Origin: Aldehydirespirator sp965220345
GTDB taxonomy: Bacteria > Actinomycetota > Acidimicrobiia > Acidimicrobiales > Aldehydirespiratoraceae
Direction of reading: 5' to 3'
NCBI GenBank assembly: GCA_965220345.1
Contig: OZ244822.1
Location: 2,232,001 to 2,296,000, forward strand
DNA: 64,000 nucleotides
This document shows, piece after piece, positions 60,774 through 64,000 of the stretch (position 1 is its first letter; the number at the start of each line of letters is the position of its first letter). A program made the position numbers and the translations under genes. Below the pieces are notes generated by a model. That model was not told the DNA's origin and searched no databases. It saw only the letters and a list, made by a program, of their open reading frames with translations.

Positions 60774-61364
60774 ATGAACAAGATTGCTCTCAAGGCCACT
60801 GTAGTCGACGCAACCCCAGGCGCCGTTGACAACTCGGCGTTCGTTGGTGCCGTTAGCCCTTCAGCTAGTTTGGGTGCTTCAGACTCGTTGGAGGTGCTGG
60901 CTAGGATCACAACACGAGTGAACGATGACTTCCAGACTCTCTATGCCAGGCAGTACAGGTCAATGGTTCGGCTAGCTCAGGCTCTGGTCGACACCGTGGA
61001 ATCAGCCGAAGAGGTCGTCCAGCAAGCTTTTGTGAAGGTGTATGAGCGCTGGCGACGACTTGACGATCCGCAGAGCTATCTGCGGGTTGCGGTGGTTAAT
61101 GGTGCGCGCAGCGAGTTGCGCAAGCGCGAAGTGCGGCGCAGGGTGGGTCTCAAGAGCCGCCGTCCAGACCCGCTCCCTGAAAGCGATTATTTGATGGATG
61201 CCCTCAACAAGCTTGATGAGCGTCGCAGAACGGCTTTGGTGCTGCGCTATTACGGAGAAATGAGCCAAGCTGAGATCGCTGAAGCTATGAAAATCCGTCT
61301 AGGGACCGTCAAGAGCCTGATTTCACGCGGTCTCACCGATCTGAGACAGGTGATAGAACGCTAG
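60774..61364 (+). CDS. ECF-type RNA polymerase sigma factor (SigE-like)
   Basis: 196 residues: region 2 (DFQTLYARQYRSMVRLAQAL, QQAFVKVYERWRRL) and region 4 (LPESDYLMDALNKLDERRRT, MSQAEIAEAMKIRLGTVKSL). The spacing and the LxxRYYG element before region 4 match the SigE/SCO5-type group common in actinobacteria. The first 40 residues are a flexible Ala/Ser-rich extension. No anti-sigma gene follows. What it controls is unknown. Confidence 0.88.
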   Translation: MNKIALKATVVDATPGAVDNSAFVGAVSPSASLGASDSLEVLARITTRVNDDFQTLYARQYRSMVRLAQALVDTVESAEEVVQQAFVKVYERWRRLDDPQSYLRVAVVNGARSELRKREVRRRVGLKSRRPDPLPESDYLMDALNKLDERRRTALVLRYYGEMSQAEIAEAMKIRLGTVKSLISRGLTDLRQVIER

Positions 61365-61477
61365 GTATCACGAGACACCGACATCGTGAAGGAGTTTTCG
61401 TGATGGCGTTCCACTACCTCACTGTTCTGGCCGTGACTGAGAGCGCACGCTAACTGGTAGCTAGCTGTGGGTTCGTC

Positions 61478-61483
61478 TAACCT
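61478..61483 (+). promoter_or_regulatory. candidate -10 box of the AhpD-like selenoprotein gene
   Basis: TAACCT lies 6 bases before the ATG at 61490 and no ribosome-binding site is seen, as in leaderless actinobacterial transcripts. The match to TANNNT is good but short, so this is tentative. Confidence 0.35.
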
Positions 61484-61489
61484 GACCTC

Positions 61490-62041
61490 ATGGCGCGTAT
61501 CAAGGTCATCCCCGACGAATCCTGGGACGGCGAACTCGGTGAGATCTACCCGCAGGTCGTTGACCGCAAACATGGCCGAGTGGACAATGTTTTGGCTGTC
61601 CATTCGCTGAACCCGCAGTCAATGAAAGCTCATCAGGGTCTTTACAAATCGGCGATGGCTGGCACTGCCACGCTGCCAAAGGTTGAACGAGAGTTGATCG
61701 CTCTGGTGGTGAGCCTCGAGAACGGCTGCCACTATTGAATCACGCATCACCGGCGCGGTCTGCGTCGGCTGATCAACGACGACGATCTCGTGGCTGCTGT
61801 CCAACAAGATTGGGCTACGGCACCTTTGTCACCTGAACGCAAAACCATGGTGAGCTTCGCTGTGAAGCTCACCAGGACACCAAGCGCAATGTGCAACAAC
61901 GATGTTGAAGAGTTACGTGCTGTTGGGTTCAGCGACCGTGACATTCTCGACATTGTTGAGGTTGCGGCTTATTACGCCTACGCCAACCGCATCGCTGACG
62001 GGCTCGGCATCGAAGTCGAACCCTGGATTCCCGAGGACTAA
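61490..62041 (+). CDS. AhpD-like peroxidase-related protein, putative selenoprotein (in-frame TGA read as Sec)
   Basis: Two adjacent open stretches in the same frame are separated by a single TGA at 61736-61738. Together they make one 183-residue protein of the peroxidase-related AhpD/carboxymuconolactone-decarboxylase superfamily. The first part ends LVVSLENGCHY and the second begins ITHHRRGLRRL, so the active-site motif is CHY-Sec-ITHH. Homologues carry NxCxYCxxHH, with Cys where the TGA is. The C-terminal part (FAVKLTRTPSAMCNNDVEEL ... VEVAAYYAYANRIADGLG) is ordinary family sequence. A bacterial SECIS-like hairpin follows (see below). Selenocysteine in this family is known from metagenomic surveys. 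Likely role: reduction of peroxides or disulfides. Alternative: a recent nonsense mutation. Confidence 0.85.
61736..61772 (+). promoter_or_regulatory. bacterial SECIS element after the in-frame TGA
   Basis: After TGA come 18 bases, then the apical loop GGTCT. The stem is TCA-CCGGCGC (61747-61756) pairing with GCGTCGG-C-TGA (61762-61772), ten pairs including one G-U and a single bulged C. Closing pairs are GC-GGTCT-GC. The E. coli fdhF element has the same GGUCU loop over a GC-closed stem, also 18 bases after its UGA and in the same phase. SelB should bind this loop and deliver Sec-tRNA. The selA, selB, selC and selD genes are not in the window. Confidence 0.85.
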
Positions 62042-62179
62042 CCGCTCAGCAGCAAAGTCTCCCCCGCTGGTAGGCGCTGCCAATCCTGTTAATGTCAGAA
62101 AGCTGGAAGGTTGTGTGGCCTTTGAGAGGGACCCGTTTGCGAGTCCGGTTGTTATGGGTGTTGGTGTTTGTGGTTGGTG

Positions 62180-62244
62180 GCATATTAGGTGATGCTCCGC
62201 AGTGAAAGCAGCCACCGTAGGTAGCGATCAGGGGCTTGCCGCTG
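62180..62244 (-). pseudogene. HNH endonuclease relic
   Basis: About 65 bases resemble the HNH gene at 22.1 kb; the best part (62197-62244) differs from 22126-22172 by four substitutions and one inserted base. On the minus strand it encodes LIATYGGCFHCGASPNM, matching LLATYGGCFHCGAGPSM in the intact protein. The inserted G breaks the frame and both flanks are unrelated, so this is a dead fragment of a second DUF222/HNH copy. The stop codon of the TolB-like gene lies inside it. Confidence 0.75.
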
Positions 62245-63745
62245 GAGCAGGCGACCACCCCCACCAATCCCAATTTGGGTTGTCGGCGATTTTGATGCGA
62301 CCGGAACCATCAGGCTCAACAACAAACAACACGGCATCAGTCGTATCATCCGTCGTCTCATAGGCGACATAGGCGATACGGCTACCATCAGGCGACCAAA
62401 GCTGTCTCAGACTCGTTCCGACCTTGTCGGCGATCTTGATGCGGTTGGAACCATCAGGCTTAGCAACAAACAACTCATGCACGTACCGGTATACACCATC
62501 GTTCACGTCCTTGAAACTGAAACCATTCGCGAAATAGGCGATACGGCTACCGTCAGGCCGGTGATCGTCTTTGATAGTGAACACCGCGAATTTCTTGACT
62601 CGTGGTTCAGTGCCACCCACACGCACTGAGTAAACATTCCAGTTCGAGTATTGATTAAGCATCTCCCGTTTCGGGCGGTGCGGGTCAGGGGACGGGCGAA
62701 CCGTTTGATGACCGGAACCGGTTCTGATATACCGGTAACGCACATTTGCTTGCTTGACAGGCTTCGACGCTTCAGCGGGTGTAGTCGTCAAATAGAAAAC
62801 AATCGTGTCACCCTCCAACAGTTCATCTGTAGACGGGGCACGAGTTGTTCCGCTGGTCTCACTTTTAATCTTCCGATCCGGGTTGCGACGCTGGATTGTG
62901 TATGTGACACAAACCTCCGGTTGCACCTCAGGGACGGGTGCAGGTTCAGGGGCAGGTGCCGGTTCTGTGGGTGTGCGCGTGTAATAAACGGTTCGTCGTT
63001 TGCAAGCGTTACCGCCACCCGGGCATGCACACCCAATCGTAGACAAAAACACCTGCCCGGCAGGGCATCGCTTCGACCGTTCATCATCTTCAGGCTGTTT
63101 AGGAACACATTTACCGTCACTAGTCGGGCTGATCCACTGATAGGGGCTAGCACAACTACGTTTCTTGCCAACAACATCAGGGTCCTGATCCGTAGTTTCA
63201 GAAACACACAACCCGGATTGCGAATCGTAACGAGTATTAGCCGGACAAGTCCTAGACGACGTACGCGGCCTCAACACACACTTCTCACCTTTCTCATCGT
63301 AGAAGAAGTTTGTGCCGCATTTTGTGCTTGTTGAGGTGCTAGTGCTGGTGTGTGACTGGCGTGTCGAGTGGCAACCCAAAGAACCGTGATAATGCTGAGT
63401 AGACCCGCAATGCAGTTTGGTTGATGTGTGACAGCGGTGACTCCCGTGGGAATGCTGCCCAGACCCGCAATGCAGTTTGGTTATCGGATGACAAACCATG
63501 TTGCTGTGTGTATGTTTACCGCTTGAGCATCCATATTTGACGCAACCCCGTCCCGTTTTCCAATGTTGGCCTACCGGACAGCCACGACACCTACCAGAAG
63601 GCCATTTCCCGTATTTGCAAGGATCAGCTTCAGCGGGCGGAGGTTCTGGCACATCAAACGGCGGGAACCCAACCAGCCCATAGCACACCACCGCTATCGC
63701 AGCGAACCAAAACCGGAAACAACAACGACGACGGCAGTGCGGCAT
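62228..63745 (-). CDS. secreted Cys/His-rich protein with C-terminal TolB-like beta-propeller repeats
   Basis: About 505 residues. The ATG at 63745 is two bases after the stop of the upstream partial gene, which fixes the start. A signal peptide (FRFWFAAIAVVCYGLVGFPP) is followed by a Pro-rich stretch. A Cys/His-rich zone has repeats KLHCGSGQHSHGSHRCHTST and KLHCGSTQHYHGSLGCHSTR, spaced exactly 20 residues (60 bp in DNA). After further Cys motifs and a Pro/Glu linker (APAPEPAPVPEVQP) come PD40-type repeats: RPDGSRIAYFANGF and SPDGSRIAYVAYET, with KPDGSNRIKIAD and EPDGSGRIKIAD. Only two or three propeller repeats remain before a stop within an HNH relic, so the propeller is probably truncated. 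Function unknown. Confidence 0.7.
   Translation of the reverse strand: MPHCRRRCCFRFWFAAIAVVCYGLVGFPPFDVPEPPPAEADPCKYGKWPSGRCRGCPVGQHWKTGRGCVKYGCSSGKHTHSNMVCHPITKLHCGSGQHSHGSHRCHTSTKLHCGSTQHYHGSLGCHSTRQSHTSTSTSTSTKCGTNFFYDEKGEKCVLRPRTSSRTCPANTRYDSQSGLCVSETTDQDPDVVGKKRSCASPYQWISPTSDGKCVPKQPEDDERSKRCPAGQVFLSTIGCACPGGGNACKRRTVYYTRTPTEPAPAPEPAPVPEVQPEVCVTYTIQRRNPDRKIKSETSGTTRAPSTDELLEGDTIVFYLTTTPAEASKPVKQANVRYRYIRTGSGHQTVRPSPDPHRPKREMLNQYSNWNVYSVRVGGTEPRVKKFAVFTIKDDHRPDGSRIAYFANGFSFKDVNDGVYRYVHELFVAKPDGSNRIKIADKVGTSLRQLWSPDGSRIAYVAYETTDDTTDAVLFVVEPDGSGRIKIADNPNWDWWGWSPAPAASP
63389..63482. repeat. 60-bp tandem duplication in the Cys/His-rich zone
   Basis: AGACCCGCAATGCAGTTTGG occurs at 63401 and again at 63461, with AATGCTG preceding both at the same offset. 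The period of 60 bases equals 20 codons, so the duplication keeps frame and expands the HC...H...CH repeats of the protein. Confidence 0.8.
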
Positions 63746-63747
63746 AT

Positions 63748-64000
63748 TTAGGGCCAGGTGACTCGGGCGGTGCCAGCATTGCTGTAATCGGCACCACAAA
63801 TCGTGATCGGATAATCCGGTATCGACTCAAAATAGAAAAAATCGTCAATAATCCGCCGGTAAGCAGCAGCAATACAAGCAATATCAGCAGCACCAAAATT
63901 AACCGCTTTACCAAAATGTGACATCCAGCGATCACAGGTCGATACACGCGGCCAGTAGCTGTGCGGTGGCGGCTCCCAACCCGCAGGGGGACCCTCAAAC
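63748..64000 (-). CDS. C-terminal end of an unknown protein (5' part outside the window)
   Basis: The minus-strand frame is open from the window edge and ends TGG CCC TAA two bases before the ATG of the Cys/His-rich gene. The 83 visible residues (PPAGWEPPPHSYWPRVSTCD, MSHFGKAVNFGAADIACIAA, IPDYPITICGADYSNAGTAR) have even composition and look like real protein. I do not recognise the family. The very tight spacing indicates an operon with the Cys/His-rich gene. A longer hydrophobic ORF in another frame over the same bases is a shadow. Confidence 0.65.
   Translation of the reverse strand, partial: FEGPPAGWEPPPHSYWPRVSTCDRWMSHFGKAVNFGAADIACIAAAYRRIIDDFFYFESIPDYPITICGADYSNAGTARVTWP

Noticed and set aside
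61490..61738. AhpD-like gene as a pseudogene split into two ORFs
   Set aside because: The two parts are in the same frame, the only break is TGA at the Cys position of the active site, and a SECIS-like hairpin with the correct loop and distance follows. Simple decay would not predict this combination.
63654..63998. Minus-strand ORF with a hydrophobic stretch (LILVLLILLVLLLL)
   Set aside because: It overlaps a frame open to the window edge whose stop codon sits two bases before the next gene's ATG. The hydrophobic run arises from a Ala/Ile/Asp-rich coding sequence read out of frame.

Overview
The window looks like chromosomal DNA of an actinobacterium (Actinomycetota), with Acidimicrobiia or a relative as the best guess. 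The evidence is a DUF4193-type acidic protein, the tiny ribosomal protein bS22, a DUF222/HNH endonuclease, DUF501 beside an exopolyphosphatase, an eno-ftsB pair, a CTC-form L25, frequent GTG starts, and several genes with a TANNNT box 6-7 nt before the start codon (leaderless transcripts). The placement rests on recognised families only; no phylogeny could be run.

Layout. 0-20 kb: mostly housekeeping and metabolic genes: ThiD, a DNA photolyase, a two-domain ThyX-like protein, an M20 peptidase, a lipid-kinase-like protein, thiol peroxidase, an aromatic amino acid decarboxylase, enoyl-CoA hydratase, an HpcH aldolase, a membrane b561-SUOX molybdoenzyme, a ROK kinase, an SMP-30 lactonase and Fe-type SOD. 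20-32 kb: an accessory island with a retropepsin-like protease, a DUF222/HNH endonuclease, a single-chain restriction-modification enzyme, an AAA/DUF4143 ATPase flanked by direct repeats, and a RecB-like Fe-S nuclease. 33-40 kb: ppx and DUF501, then a CoxG/MocA/XdhC/VWA/MoxR set for maturation of a molybdenum hydroxylase. 40-51 kb: conserved core (ftsB, eno, mazG, a PpiC/SurA-like foldase, mfd, pth, rplY, prs, tRNA-Gln, bS22, ispE). 51-54 kb: a CoxL-like molybdenum hydroxylase large subunit. 54-61 kb: a tryptophan-kynurenine cluster (TDO, KMO, kynureninase, 3-hydroxyanthranilate dioxygenase) with an aldehyde dehydrogenase and a DapA-like protein of unknown role. 61-64 kb: an ECF sigma factor, an AhpD-like gene that appears to encode a selenoprotein, and a secreted Cys/His-rich TolB-like protein.

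Most notable signals. (1) The AhpD-like gene carries an in-frame TGA exactly where the second Cys of the CxxC site belongs. It is followed by a hairpin with a GGTCT apical loop 18 nt downstream, a spacing that matches the E. coli fdhF SECIS as I remember it. (2) The restriction-modification gene contains a C7 tract at its 5' end, where the frame breaks, and a (TC)11 tract near its 3' end, where one added unit reads into an ORF that overlaps the following specificity-domain ORF by ATGA. This is the expected structure of a phase-variable locus. (3) The neighbouring ATPase gene sits between direct repeats and starts inside a threefold 23-bp repeat that multiplies a -10 box plus ATG, creating two 4-codon mini-ORFs.
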